Shown: positions 16,381-25,285 of the stretch, in pieces | Layout: each line of letters begins with the position of its first letter | Position numbering within the stretch: position 1 is the first letter of the stretch | Assembly: GCF_000244955.1 (NCBI RefSeq) | Contig: NZ_CM001439.1 | Coordinates: forward strand, 62,001-126,000 | DNA length: 64,000 nt | Source of the DNA: Saccharomonospora marina XMU15 | GTDB taxonomy: Bacteria > Actinomycetota > Actinomycetes > Mycobacteriales > Pseudonocardiaceae | Direction of reading: 5' to 3' | Made by a program: the position numbers and the translations under genes | The notes under the pieces: model-generated | Databases searched by the model: none | The model's input: only the letters and a program-made list of their open reading frames with translations | Told to the model about the DNA's origin: nothing

Positions 16381-17009
16381 CCGCCCCGCCGTTCACCGCT
16401 CCGGCGTCCGTGCTGACCGTGATGGCACACCCCGACGACGCCGAACTCTGGGCGGGCGGAACACTCGCCCGTTGTTCCGCCTCCGGGGCCGCCGTCACCG
16501 TCGCGATTCCGCATCACCCCGAACCAGTGCGGGATGCCGAAGCAGCGGCCGGAGCGGCGATCCTGGGGGCCAAGCTGTACCAGTACGACCAACCCACGGC
16601 GACGGCCCTGCGCGAACTGCTGCTCGCCGTCCGGCCCGAGATCGTCATCACCCACCCCCTTCGCGACGTTCACCCCGACCACCGGAATCTCGCGGAAACG
16701 CTCGTCGCAGCCCTGCCCGACGTCGTCATCGCCACCGGCCACCCACGCCGCGTCTACACCGCCGACACCTACAACAGCCTCACCGCCGACGGCCCCGTAC
16801 CCGCACACACCACCATCGACATCACCGACACCTACGAGATCAAAAAGCGCGCGCTCGCGGCCCACACCTCGCAGCCGATCACCGACCATTTCGGTCCCAT
16901 GGCCGAGACCCTCGCCCGGCTATGGGGCTCCCGAATCGGAGTGCGTTACGCGGAGAACTTCGTACCGGTGCCCATCCTCGGACGCCTCCCAGCGGCGTCG
17001 ACATTGTGA
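16377..17009 (+). CDS. PIG-L family deacetylase
   Basis: 210 residues, starting at a GTG overlapping the exonuclease stop. The zinc-site motif AHPDDAE is at residues 17-23 and HPDHRN at 99-104. The family removes N-acetyl groups from sugars (GlcNAc-PI, mycothiol precursor, antibiotic intermediates). With two glycosyltransferases in the same transcript, it probably deacetylates a sugar attached by one of them. It is the last clearly coupled gene of the plus-strand cluster. Confidence 0.9.
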   Translation: MTAPPFTAPASVLTVMAHPDDAELWAGGTLARCSASGAAVTVAIPHHPEPVRDAEAAAGAAILGAKLYQYDQPTATALRELLLAVRPEIVITHPLRDVHPDHRNLAETLVAALPDVVIATGHPRRVYTADTYNSLTADGPVPAHTTIDITDTYEIKKRALAAHTSQPITDHFGPMAETLARLWGSRIGVRYAENFVPVPILGRLPAASTL

Positions 17010-17070
17010 CCAGGCTCCGATCGAGGGACGCCGCGCAGGCCCTGTGACCTGCGCATATGTGAGATTTCGC

Positions 17071-17076
17071 TACGAT
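17071..17076 (+). promoter_or_regulatory. possible -10 box of the 17106 regulator
   Basis: TACGAT, 29 nt before the ATG at 17106, in a locally AT-rich stretch (CATATGTGAGATTTCGC). A clear -35 at the right distance is not seen, so this is a weak call. Confidence 0.3.
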
Positions 17077-17105
17077 GCGACGGTGACTGACGAGGTGGTC
17101 TGCTG

Positions 17106-18497
17106 ATGGTCGACTCGGTGAGTCCGCTGGCCGCGTACCGCCTGGCCGCTGGCTTCACGCAGGAGAGCCTCGCCGAGCAGCTGAGTATCGACCGCGGCAC
17201 CATCGGCCGATGGGAACGGGGTACCCAAGCACCCCAGCCATGGCAACGACCGGACCTCGCGACAAGCCTGCGGATCTCCCTCGCTGAACTCGACGACATC
17301 CTGCACCGGACGAAACACCAGACCGACTCCAGATCAACCACCCCGACGTCGAACAAGACCGCTTCAGCTGACGTACGGCGCAGCCAGCAGGAGTGGCTCC
17401 ACGTGCGGAACGCGCCAGGGGTGCGAGGTCGCGAGCTGACCGAGCTGGCCGCCTGGCTCTATCCGGAATCACAACGGGCACCCGGCGGCCACGTACTCGC
17501 CGGACCCGGCTGGCTGCTCGAGCAGCCAGTTCCCTTGGAATCGGTGCGGCTGGCGTGGTCAGACCAGCAGCGGCCGACTCGCCCATTGCGATCCTTGGAG
17601 CACGTCCTGCCGCTGACTGAGCGGGGCGAGCTGTACGCGGGCTACAGCCGAGCGGTGCGGGACCTCGTCCGACCACGGCTGCTGGAGAACCGGCTGAGCT
17701 ACCGGCTACTTGGCCTGCAGTCCGATCACGGACTGGCGATGAGCTTCGGGACCACCACCTTCTTCGAGGTGTTCGACGTCAAGCAAGCCCTCGCGCACGA
17801 GTTCAAGGCTGCGTGGCTGGCCTCGAACCGCTCAGTGCCCGGCTGGAACGCTCTTCCCCTGCGCGCGGCGATCGGTGATCCTTTCGACCCTCAGCAGCTG
17901 CTGATGTCGCCGGGGATCAGCACGCTGACCATCCGGCGTGACAGGTCGGACGGTCAGCACCGGTTCGTGCTGCACGAGCGCGACGGCGGAAAGGTCGCGG
18001 ACGGCGGCGGCCTGTGCCACGTGATGCCAGCCGGTGAATTCCAGCCGTCCTCGGTCGATCTGGCCGACGTGCGCAACGACTTCTCGTTGTGGCGCAACAT
18101 CATGCGCGAGTTCTCCGAGGAGTTCCTCGGAAACCCCGAGCACGACGGCTCTACCTCCCGACCGATCGACTACGCACACGAGGAGCCCTTCCGATCATTC
18201 GATCGAGCACGCGCCGAGGGTGGGCTTCGACTCTGGCACTACGGCCTGGCGATGGAGCCCTTGGAGCTCGGGGCCGTCCAGATGACCGTGGCTGTGGTCG
18301 ACGACGTGGTATTCGACCGACTGTTCGCCGACCTCGTGGACACCAACGACGAGGGACGGGTGATCGGCCGCGGCGGGCGAACCGACATGCCGTTCACAGC
18401 GGAGGCCATCGACCGGCTTGGCCCCCGGTTGTCAGCCAGTGCACTCACCTTGCTCCGCTTGGGCTGGCGTGATCGAGAACAGCTACTGGGTGATTGA
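17106..18497 (+). CDS. XRE regulator fused to a Nudix-like domain
   Basis: 463 residues. The helix-turn-helix is at about residues 5-60 (GFTQESLAEQL, GTIGRWERG). The C-terminal part is not TPR-like. It contains LCHVMPAGEFQPSS followed about 20 residues later by RNIMREFSEEFLG (about residues 300-345), which resembles a stretched Nudix box with the REXXEEXG core kept. This suggests a ligand-sensing or catalytic Nudix-like fold fused to the DNA-binding domain. It lies 96 nt after the PIG-L gene on the same strand and may regulate the cluster. The ribosome site GAGG is 10-14 nt before the ATG. Confidence 0.75.
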   Translation: MVDSVSPLAAYRLAAGFTQESLAEQLSIDRGTIGRWERGTQAPQPWQRPDLATSLRISLAELDDILHRTKHQTDSRSTTPTSNKTASADVRRSQQEWLHVRNAPGVRGRELTELAAWLYPESQRAPGGHVLAGPGWLLEQPVPLESVRLAWSDQQRPTRPLRSLEHVLPLTERGELYAGYSRAVRDLVRPRLLENRLSYRLLGLQSDHGLAMSFGTTTFFEVFDVKQALAHEFKAAWLASNRSVPGWNALPLRAAIGDPFDPQQLLMSPGISTLTIRRDRSDGQHRFVLHERDGGKVADGGGLCHVMPAGEFQPSSVDLADVRNDFSLWRNIMREFSEEFLGNPEHDGSTSRPIDYAHEEPFRSFDRARAEGGLRLWHYGLAMEPLELGAVQMTVAVVDDVVFDRLFADLVDTNDEGRVIGRGGRTDMPFTAEAIDRLGPRLSASALTLLRLGWRDREQLLGD

Positions 18498-18580
18498 GGC
18501 ACCGTTGATCTACATTGGACGGTCGGCGCAGTGTGCGCGACGACAACGGAAAGCCTAACCGTCGCAGCACAAGCGCCTCG

Positions 18581-19129
18581 CTACCTGTCCACAACAGAAC
18601 CGGTTGTGTCGCGCAGAGCTGCGATAATTTGCGACCAGTCGAATGTCGCCAGACCATCCTCAGCGCGCCTGGTTATGGCGTCTGGATCGAGTAACACCAC
18701 GCCGGCATTTGCAAGCCGGGCGATGCTGTCGGCGTAAGCAGGATGCTGACGAAGTACCGGTTTGACACACGGGGCCGCGATGATCGGGACTCCGGCACCG
18801 AGCATCTCGTTGAGCACGCCCAGCGCGAGCGTGTCGCTGGTGCCCGATGCCCACTTGTTGATCGAGTTGAACGTCACCGGGGCCACCAGGACCGCTTCGG
18901 CTCGCGGGAGCGATTCCTCCTGCTGCCGGGGCGGTCGCGGGTGCACCCGTGTAAGGCACCCAGTGGTTGCGGCCAAGGCGTCTAGGTCGATCCACGTCGC
19001 AGCAGTCGGTGTCGCGATCACGCACACCGCCCAGCCGTCGGCGTACAGGGCTGGAATGAAGTCCTCGAGCCGCAACACCGGCGGGGCAGCTGAGGTCACC
19101 AGGTAAATCCACCGCGGATCGACGTTCAC
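18581..19129 (-). CDS. flavoprotein (phosphopantothenoylcysteine decarboxylase-like fold)
   Basis: 182 residues. The run APVTFNSINKWASG and DTLALGVLNEMLGAGVPIIAAPC is the FMN-binding and active-site region of the flavoprotein (PF02441-like) family, seen here as a short stand-alone version without a CoaB domain. It probably binds FMN and oxidises or decarboxylates a small compound; the substrate is unknown. It is coupled to the XRE gene upstream by an ATGA-type overlap (19126-19129), making another regulator-plus-enzyme module. Confidence 0.82.
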   Translation of the reverse strand: MNVDPRWIYLVTSAAPPVLRLEDFIPALYADGWAVCVIATPTAATWIDLDALAATTGCLTRVHPRPPRQQEESLPRAEAVLVAPVTFNSINKWASGTSDTLALGVLNEMLGAGVPIIAAPCVKPVLRQHPAYADSIARLANAGVVLLDPDAITRRAEDGLATFDWSQIIAALRDTTGSVVDR

Positions 19130-20349
19130 GCGGCCACTCCGGTGCGCAAGGCGAGACCGCGCAAGGCCGGCACGTCACGGCGGCGCTCGCGGGCGAGCAA
19201 GTCCTCGATCAATGAGCGAGCGTTCGGGTTGGCCCGGACCAACTCGGGTGCAACCCGCTCAGTTTCCAGCAGATGGATCACCGCCTGCGGGTCTTCGACT
19301 AGCTGCGCGTGCGCCCACGCGCTGTCCAGGTGGAACTGAGCCTGGCGTCCATTCAGGCCGACCGGCAACGCGGTGATGTCCAACTGCTCTGCCGTCGCGA
19401 GTGTACCTCGGGGATCATTCAAGGCGACTGCCACTGACGTGCGATGGATCAGCACGTTCGTTGGGCCGAACGCGGTCCACCCGATGTTGTCGTCGGCTCC
19501 GAGCCACCGTGCCAGTTCGTCGGCGTGATCGAGCCGCTCGCGCGCTGCGGCAAAGTCGTTGCGACGTGCGGCAATGACCGAGCTGATCAGGGTCAACGCG
19601 CCTCGCCAGGTTGCACTCTGCGGATCCTGGCCTCGAAGACCGGCGGCGGCGGAGACCGCTATCTGCTCGGCGTTCTCGCTATCGCCCGCGCGCAGCAGAG
19701 CGCACGCCCGCTGATATGCCGCCGCGGCGAGACCAAAGGTGTCCTCGGCCGACTCAGCCGCCTCCCGAGCCCGCTCAGCCGCGGCCCAACCCGCCTCACC
19801 GTCGCCAGCCTTGGTCGCCAGCTTGGCCGCCACGATTGCCACACTGCACTGCAGGCCGAGCGCTTCTCGTCGTTGTCGCGCTGGCCCGCCGGCTACCAGG
19901 GCGTCAACTGCCGCATTGACTTCAGGCAATCGCCGGGCAACGTCGCCATAGCGGGCGGCCTGATACTTCCGATGGAGATCTGTAACCCCCGCTGACGCGC
20001 TCACGAGGGTTGCCTGCTGGCGCAGGGGCTCCTCGCTGTGGGTGCCCAGCATGTGGTCGGCGGCGATCACGCCGGTGAGAAGGGCCGCGTCCACCATGAC
20101 CTCGCGTCGTGTCGCCGAGGAGCGGCCTGTCGTCGTTGTCTGCGGCGGATTGAGCAGGATGTCCAGTTCATCCAGGGACACCTTGAGCAATTTGGCTAGA
20201 TCCGGACGCCTCCAGGGCTGGGGCGTCAGCGTTCCGCGCTCCCACCGCCCGGTCGTCGAGAGCTCCACCCCAAGCTCTTGGGCGAGGGTTTCCTGGGTGA
20301 AGCCGAGAGCCTCACGCCGTGCTGCGAGGGCATCTCGTCGTATAGCCAT
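19126..20349 (-). CDS. XRE-family regulator with TPR-like C-terminal domain
   Basis: 407 residues from the ATG that begins MAIRRDALAARREALGF, in register with the other XRE-TPR proteins of this window. Helix-turn-helix at about residues 5-60 (GFTQETLAQELG, TTGRWERG). From about residue 75 the sequence is helical with Ala-rich repeats (AAERAREAAESAEDTFGLAAAAYQRACALL region). An upstream in-frame extension has no family support. The gene is cotranscribed with the flavoprotein gene. A TTGACA hexamer lies about 60 nt upstream, but I see no good -10. Confidence 0.85.
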   Translation of the reverse strand: MAIRRDALAARREALGFTQETLAQELGVELSTTGRWERGTLTPQPWRRPDLAKLLKVSLDELDILLNPPQTTTTGRSSATRREVMVDAALLTGVIAADHMLGTHSEEPLRQQATLVSASAGVTDLHRKYQAARYGDVARRLPEVNAAVDALVAGGPARQRREALGLQCSVAIVAAKLATKAGDGEAGWAAAERAREAAESAEDTFGLAAAAYQRACALLRAGDSENAEQIAVSAAAGLRGQDPQSATWRGALTLISSVIAARRNDFAAARERLDHADELARWLGADDNIGWTAFGPTNVLIHRTSVAVALNDPRGTLATAEQLDITALPVGLNGRQAQFHLDSAWAHAQLVEDPQAVIHLLETERVAPELVRANPNARSLIEDLLARERRRDVPALRGLALRTGVAA

Positions 20350-20578
20350 GATCACTCCCAGATTCGCTAGCTCACCCACGCTACCCGGCGTTGATCGGAC
20401 CTGGTCAGCGGCCATGTCAACGACGAAACGGCGGACGCGCACGTCCGGACGTGCGGCCCAGACCGCCATGAAGACGTGCGACCCAGACCGCCATGAAAGC
20501 GCCAGGGCGGGATGGTGATTGGGACGGTCTGTGCTTGTCCGCCGGGGCCGCCAACCAACTAAAGCCCCGCCGGCAGGA

Positions 20579-20902
20579 TCAGCGCGCCTCGACCGCGTGC
20601 TCTGCCGCGAGCCTGCGCACATACGCGCGGATTCGGTCGCGATCCTCGGGGAACACGCTCTCCCACGATTCGTTCAGGTCGACCCACTTCGGCGGCTGTC
20701 CCTTCTCCCCACCGAGTGGCGCATCGCGGCTGATGACGGCTCCGTAGGACAGGCTCAGCGTTGGAGCCCAGTCTGCGCGGAAAGAGCGGACAGCGACGGC
20801 CGCCGGCACTGACAGCAGCGCGCCCAGCAGGCCGGTCTCCTCGAAAAGTTCACGGGCTGCTGCGGCTCGAGGCGTCTCGCCCGGCTCGACGGTTCCGCCA
20901 GG
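20579..20902 (-). pseudogene. Nudix hydrolase, C-terminal half, cut off by the transposon
   Basis: The frame opens abruptly at the transposon junction and reads CCT GGC GGA ACC, giving the Nudix box PGGTVEPGETP then RELFEETG. It continues with VPAAVAVRSFRADWAPTLSLSYGAV to a normal stop. There is no start codon or ribosome site of its own. The missing N-terminal half is at 33,989-34,183. Joined at the shared CCTG, the two halves give one uninterrupted 171-residue Nudix that aligns end to end with the Nudix encoded inside the element at 26,976-27,491. The substrate of this family is unknown. Confidence 0.9.
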
Positions 20903-20920
20903 TGTTAGGAACAGTTGGCG
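20891..20920 (+). repeat. attL of the Tn554-like element
   Basis: Host sequence GGTTCCGC, shared core CAGG (20899-20902), then the element end TGTTAGGAACAG. The host side encodes the start of the Nudix box on the minus strand. The core CAGG is repeated at 33,988-33,991. Without the element the host site reads GGTTCCGCCAGGCGGTACC, an almost perfect palindrome. Confidence 0.8.
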
Positions 20921-21256
20921 GTCTCACTCTTTTGCTGTCTCAACTGGCGGGTACGTCGAGGGCTAGCTGCGGCGTCGACATCATCTCTTCGGTCCGTGCA
21001 GGACGCGTTTGGTCTTGGGCAATTCGATGTGCGGGCTGACGCTGCTTCGTTCAGCGCGTGGATCTCGCTGGCGCCGTTGGTCATGAGGGGGCGCCGCTCG
21101 CACAGGCGGCCCATCCAGACGTCGCTTTACTATGAATGCCCGAGGAAACATCCTTCGCCTGCCGCCATCGGCTTGCCGATGCATTGGCCCGGTTCGACTT
21201 CGGTCGTGGGCGCCGGACGGTCGGAGGGGCATTATTCGCAGGGAGGAGGGAGTGTG
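20903..21256. other. left terminal region of the element, no gene seen
   Basis: 354 nt between the left end and the first cargo gene. Frames here lack codon bias. It probably holds recombinase-binding arms near 20,903-20,930 (the TGTTAGGAACAG repeat-like stretch) and the promoter of the universal stress protein gene, but I cannot place either with confidence. No DosR-type box was found. Confidence 0.4.
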
Positions 21257-22108
21257 ATGTCGATGGCCGCCGCACCAGTCCGCCGGGTGTTGGTCGCCAC
21301 CGATTTGTCTGAGCAGGCGGGCTTGGCTGTGCGGAGGGCGGCGCAGCTGGCCGCCGAACGCGACGCCCGGCTGAGCGCCGTCAATGTGCAGCCGGCCGGG
21401 TTGAACGAGGAGCTGAGCGAGTTCGCCCACGCCCGCCTGCGCTCACACCTCGACCGGTTCATCACCTCCACGGTCACGGAGGCCGTCGTCCGCCACGGTC
21501 ACGTGGCTGACGAGATCCTCGCTGAGGTCACTGATCGCGACGCGGACCTGCTGGTTGTCGGCGCGCATGGCGGCCATCGGCCGACCAGCCCGGTCCTGGG
21601 TAGCACTCCCGGCAACCTGGTGCGGGCGAGCCCGGTTCCGGTTTTGGTGGTCAAGAGTTCACCCGATGGGGAGTACCGCACGGTCGTGCTCGCCGTCGAT
21701 AGCACAGCTGTCTCGGCAACGGCGGCGCACACGGCGTGCGCGCTCACGCCGTACGCGAACCACATCGTCGTGCACGTTGCCGTAGTTGTCGGCGAGACGT
21801 TGATGCGCATGCACGGCGCCAGCGAGCAACACTTGGCCGAGTTGCGCGAGGTGAGCACCGAGCAGGTTCGCGTCGATATCGTGCGCGTGGCCGCCGAGCT
21901 GACGCCTGCTGCGTCGCGGGTGGTGATCGCGTCCGGGCGTCCGCAGACGCGTTTGCCAGAGCTGAGCCGCCACCACGCCGCCGATCTGGTCGCCGTCGGT
22001 ACCGGCGGCCGCTCGTCGCTGGGCTACGTCCTGCTCGGCAGCGTTGCCCAGCACGTGTTGCGGGACGCGGCATCGGATGTGCTCGTCGTGCCGGCCAGGA
22101 AGGACTGA
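21257..22108 (+). CDS. tandem-domain universal stress protein
   Basis: 283 residues with two UspA domains (about 8-138 and 142-283). The first has VRRVLVATDLSEQAGLAVRRA and LLVVGAHGG; the second has LVAVGTGGRSSLGYVLLGSVAQHVL, the G-2x-G-9x-G(S/T) ATP-binding pattern. The first domain ends in a degraded version (GHRPTSPVLGSTPGNLV), so ATP may be bound mainly by the second. A strong ribosome site (GGAGGAGGG) precedes the ATG. Two-domain USPs of this kind belong to dormancy and redox-stress responses in actinobacteria. First cargo gene of the element. Confidence 0.88.
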   Translation: MSMAAAPVRRVLVATDLSEQAGLAVRRAAQLAAERDARLSAVNVQPAGLNEELSEFAHARLRSHLDRFITSTVTEAVVRHGHVADEILAEVTDRDADLLVVGAHGGHRPTSPVLGSTPGNLVRASPVPVLVVKSSPDGEYRTVVLAVDSTAVSATAAHTACALTPYANHIVVHVAVVVGETLMRMHGASEQHLAELREVSTEQVRVDIVRVAAELTPAASRVVIASGRPQTRLPELSRHHAADLVAVGTGGRSSLGYVLLGSVAQHVLRDAASDVLVVPARKD

Positions 22109-22186
22109 CCTGGAGCTGTACGTGTTCCCGCGATATTGCGATCATCCTGGCTATCGCCGCCTGTGTCGGCGTTGCCTGATCGCCGG

Positions 22187-23644
22187 TTATTCTCCGCGGG
22201 CCCAGGTGGTGACGAGTTTGGAGGCGTCGGGTTGGCGGGGGATCGCGACGATGACGAGGTCGCCGTCTCGGAGCCGGGTGCGTGGGGTGGGGATCAGTGT
22301 TCGTTTGCCGCGCATGATGGCGGTGATGAGTCCGTGTGGTGGGGTGATGTCTTTGAGTTGTTTACCGGCGATGTGGAGGTCGGGGGTGACGCGGACTTCG
22401 ATGAGTTCGGTGTTGATGTCGCCGATGGGGACGTCTTCGGCCACTGAGGTTGTTGCACGGGACTCGCCGCGCAGTCCGAGCCAGCCGGCGACGGTGCTGA
22501 TGCTGGCGCCCTGTACGGCTGCGGAGACCAGGACCACGAAGAAGACCATGTTGAAGATGAATGGGCCGTCGGGGTGGCCGGCGACGAAGGGGAAGGTGGC
22601 GAGCACGATCGGCACCGCGCCGCGGAGCCCGACCCAGCTGGTGAACAGCAGTTCCTGCCATCGGTACCGCAGCCAGCCCAGCGTTAGCAGGACCGCGATG
22701 GGGCGGGCCACGAACACGAGCACGAACACCACGGCGAGTCCGGGAACCACGACCGACGGCAGTTGTGAGGGAAAGACCAGCACGCCCAGCATGAGGAACA
22801 GCCCGACTTCGGCGGTGCTGGACAGTCCCTGGTGGAAGGTGCGGATCCCGCGGCGGTGCAGCGGGACCCGGGCGCCGACCACCAGTCCCGTGACGTAGAC
22901 GGCGAGGAAGCCGGAGGCGCCCACCGCGGCGGCGGCTCCGTAGGACAGTCCGGCAACGCCGAGCGCGAGGACCGGATAGGCGCCTTCGGGTCCGAGGTTG
23001 GGACGCATGAGCATCCAGGTACCGGCGAGACCGGCCAGTGCGCCGACACCGAGGCCGCCGCCCAGTTGCAGCAGCGCGAACGTGACCCAGTCGCCAATTC
23101 CGGGATCGGCACGCCAGGTCTCGATCAACCCGATCGTGAGCATGATCGCGATCGGGTCGTTCGCGCCGGACTCGACCTCCAGTAGTGAGGCCAGTTTGCG
23201 CGGTAGCGGGGCCCGGCGCAGCATCGCGAAGACCGCGGCGGCGTCGGTCGAGGCCACCACCGCGCCGATCAGGAACGCGGTCAACATTTCCACATCGAGC
23301 AGGAGATACGCACCGCCGCCCACCACGCCGGCTGTGATGAGCACTCCGACGGTGGCCAGCAATGAGCCGGGCAGAGCGGCCTGCCGCAGATCACCGGGTT
23401 TGGTGGTCAGCCCACCCTCGTACAGGATCAACAGCAGCGCTATGGTGCCCCCGATCTGGGCGACCCGCGGGTCGGACAGACTGACCAATGCGAGCCCATC
23501 GTCACCGATGACCATGCCCAGCACCAGGAACAGCAACAAACCGGGCAACCGCAGCCGGTTGGCGAACCCGGCCGCGAGAACACCACCCACCAACAGCACC
23601 GCAACCAGCAGGATCCACCAGTCGGCAGGTAGTTGAATGCTCAT
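22187..23644 (-). CDS. K+(Na+)/H+ antiporter, CPA1 NhaP2/CvrA-like, with TrkA-C domain
   Basis: 485 residues. About twelve membrane helices cover residues 5-390, with the transport-site motifs AVVASTDAAAVFAML and LEVESGANDPIAIML (the ND pair). A cytoplasmic TrkA-C-like domain follows (about residues 400-475: NTELIEVRVTPDLHIAGKQL, RLRDGDLVIVAIP), which gates NhaP2/CvrA exchangers by ligand binding. It would export K+ or Na+ in exchange for protons and help pH, osmotic or electrophile tolerance. It points toward the second USP gene on the other strand. A CPA-type antiporter (KefB) is also a standard part of transmissible stress-tolerance islands. Confidence 0.9.
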   Translation of the reverse strand: MSIQLPADWWILLVAVLLVGGVLAAGFANRLRLPGLLLFLVLGMVIGDDGLALVSLSDPRVAQIGGTIALLLILYEGGLTTKPGDLRQAALPGSLLATVGVLITAGVVGGGAYLLLDVEMLTAFLIGAVVASTDAAAVFAMLRRAPLPRKLASLLEVESGANDPIAIMLTIGLIETWRADPGIGDWVTFALLQLGGGLGVGALAGLAGTWMLMRPNLGPEGAYPVLALGVAGLSYGAAAAVGASGFLAVYVTGLVVGARVPLHRRGIRTFHQGLSSTAEVGLFLMLGVLVFPSQLPSVVVPGLAVVFVLVFVARPIAVLLTLGWLRYRWQELLFTSWVGLRGAVPIVLATFPFVAGHPDGPFIFNMVFFVVLVSAAVQGASISTVAGWLGLRGESRATTSVAEDVPIGDINTELIEVRVTPDLHIAGKQLKDITPPHGLITAIMRGKRTLIPTPRTRLRDGDLVIVAIPRQPDASKLVTTWARGE

Positions 23645-23734
23645 AGCTCCACGGTTTCCGGCGTCGACATACGATCACTACCCTACCCAACACACGAGGT
23701 CGAATCGGGCAAATGGTGCAGGTCGGAGGCTGTG

Positions 23735-24544
23735 ATGGCGGACGATAAGCACGTCGTCTCCCGTGTGCTGGTGCCGCTGGACGGCTCCGACGAGGCGCAG
23801 CGTGCACTCCTGCCCGCACTGCGGGTTGCCCAGACGCTGGATTGCCCCATCGAGCTGGTCACCGTCTACGACCCGGTCAACGGACGCTGGGCCCGTGACC
23901 TCGACGACATCGCCGAACAGTTGCCCTACGATCAGGTCGAGGTCGCTGTCGTCGGCGCCGGATGGCCGGGCGAGGTGATCGCCGAGATGGCCGGCGAGAA
24001 CCCCGGAACTCTGCTCTGCATGTCGGCGCAACACCGCGACGAGGTTGATCGTCTCGTCCTCGGCAGCGTCTCCGCGCATCTGCTGCGCACCAGCCGTGCG
24101 CCGACCCTGGTGGTCGGTCCCGGCTACCAGCTTTCGCGACTGCCCCGCCGCTATGAACGTCTCGTGGTCTGTCTTGATGGCTCCGACCGCGCCGAAACAG
24201 CCCTCGCCGTCGCCACCACCTGGGCCCGCCTCTTCGCAACCGAGGTCGAGCTCGTGCACGTCGCGTCCCCGACAGAGAATTCGGCAAACCTGGAAGCTCT
24301 CGGAGCGGGCCTGTCCCGAGCTGCCGACGCACTGGCCGATGACGGTGTTCAGGCCAGTGCCACCCTGCTCACCGGCGACAACCCCGCCGCCAGTATCGCT
24401 GAGCTGCTCCAGTCCCGCCCGGCCGCACTCGCGCTCACCGCCACACACGGCCGTACCGGGCTCACCCGACTCCTGCTGGGCAGCGTCACCACTGAACTGC
24501 TCACGCGCAGTCCCACCCCCGTCCTGGTCGCTCCCGTCACCTGA
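23735..24544 (+). CDS. tandem-domain universal stress protein
   Basis: 269 residues, two UspA domains (about 7-128 and 138-268). Each has an ATP-binding-type tail: LVLGSVSAHLLRTSRAPTLVV and LLLGSVTTELLTRSPTPVLVA, and the second has ATHGRTGLTRLLLGS, the full G-2x-G-9x-G pattern. The start was chosen at an ATG with GGAGG 7 nt upstream, after a non-conserved extension. It is a second, diverged copy of the protein at 21,257, and both flank the antiporter gene. Confidence 0.88.
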   Translation: MADDKHVVSRVLVPLDGSDEAQRALLPALRVAQTLDCPIELVTVYDPVNGRWARDLDDIAEQLPYDQVEVAVVGAGWPGEVIAEMAGENPGTLLCMSAQHRDEVDRLVLGSVSAHLLRTSRAPTLVVGPGYQLSRLPRRYERLVVCLDGSDRAETALAVATTWARLFATEVELVHVASPTENSANLEALGAGLSRAADALADDGVQASATLLTGDNPAASIAELLQSRPAALALTATHGRTGLTRLLLGSVTTELLTRSPTPVLVAPVT

Positions 24545-24650
24545 ACGCATCTCCCCAGGGCAGCGGTGATCAACATGTCCGATGCCCGTGTCAGTCGTAC
24601 CCTGAAAGGTGGCTTCAACCGGCGATCGGGACCGGAGGAGGTCGCCCGGC

Positions 24651-25250
24651 ATGCCCGATACCTCCATGTACCTGTTGCGGCTCGCCCGGCGTCTCCGCCC
24701 GGGGCGAAGCCCTGTGGCGCGAGGCTCCGACCGAATCGAGGCCGCTGCCCTCGTGATCGTTGTGCTGCTGTCGCTGCTGACCATCCCCGTTGTCGTCACC
24801 CACGGGCAGCGCAGCTACGCACACAACCGCCAGATCGCCGAGGAAGCGATGGGCAGCCGGTACGAAACCACGGCCACCCTGCTCGCCGACACCCCATCGA
24901 GACCCCGGGCTGGGCGCGGGCCAGTCAGTGAGAACGGCACGCGCGCGCAGGCCCGGTGGACCACATCCGAGGGCATCGAGTTCACGGGGACTGTCCCGGC
25001 CAGTTCCGGGATGTCCGCGGGCAGCGAGGTACCGATCTGGATTGACACTGCTGGCGAGGTGACGTCGTCACCCACCACGCCGCAGGACGCCGCCGGTCAT
25101 GCCGCAGCCACCGCCATCGCTACCTGGCTGATTGCGGTCGGCGCGTTGTCGGCCGCCTTCTGGCTCCTGCGGGCAGGACTCGACCAGCATCGCTACGCCC
25201 GATGGGCCCACGAGTGGGCGCGCCTGAACACCGGCCACGGCCCGCCCTGA
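24651..25250 (+). CDS. Rv1733c-like membrane protein
   Basis: 199 residues with two membrane helices (about 30-50, VIVVLLSLLTIPVVV, and about 147-168, TAIATWLIAVGALSAAFWLL). The loop between them carries TATLLADTP and the tail ends in HRYARWAHEW. This is the architecture of Rv1733c-family proteins of actinobacteria, in M. tuberculosis a DosR dormancy-regulon member of unknown function. GGAGGAGG lies about 8 nt before the chosen ATG. It follows the USP gene on the same strand. Confidence 0.8.
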   Translation: MPDTSMYLLRLARRLRPGRSPVARGSDRIEAAALVIVVLLSLLTIPVVVTHGQRSYAHNRQIAEEAMGSRYETTATLLADTPSRPRAGRGPVSENGTRAQARWTTSEGIEFTGTVPASSGMSAGSEVPIWIDTAGEVTSSPTTPQDAAGHAAATAIATWLIAVGALSAAFWLLRAGLDQHRYARWAHEWARLNTGHGPP

Positions 25251-25285
25251 CCACCCCAACCGCAACGACGGCGCGCGGGCCGCGT

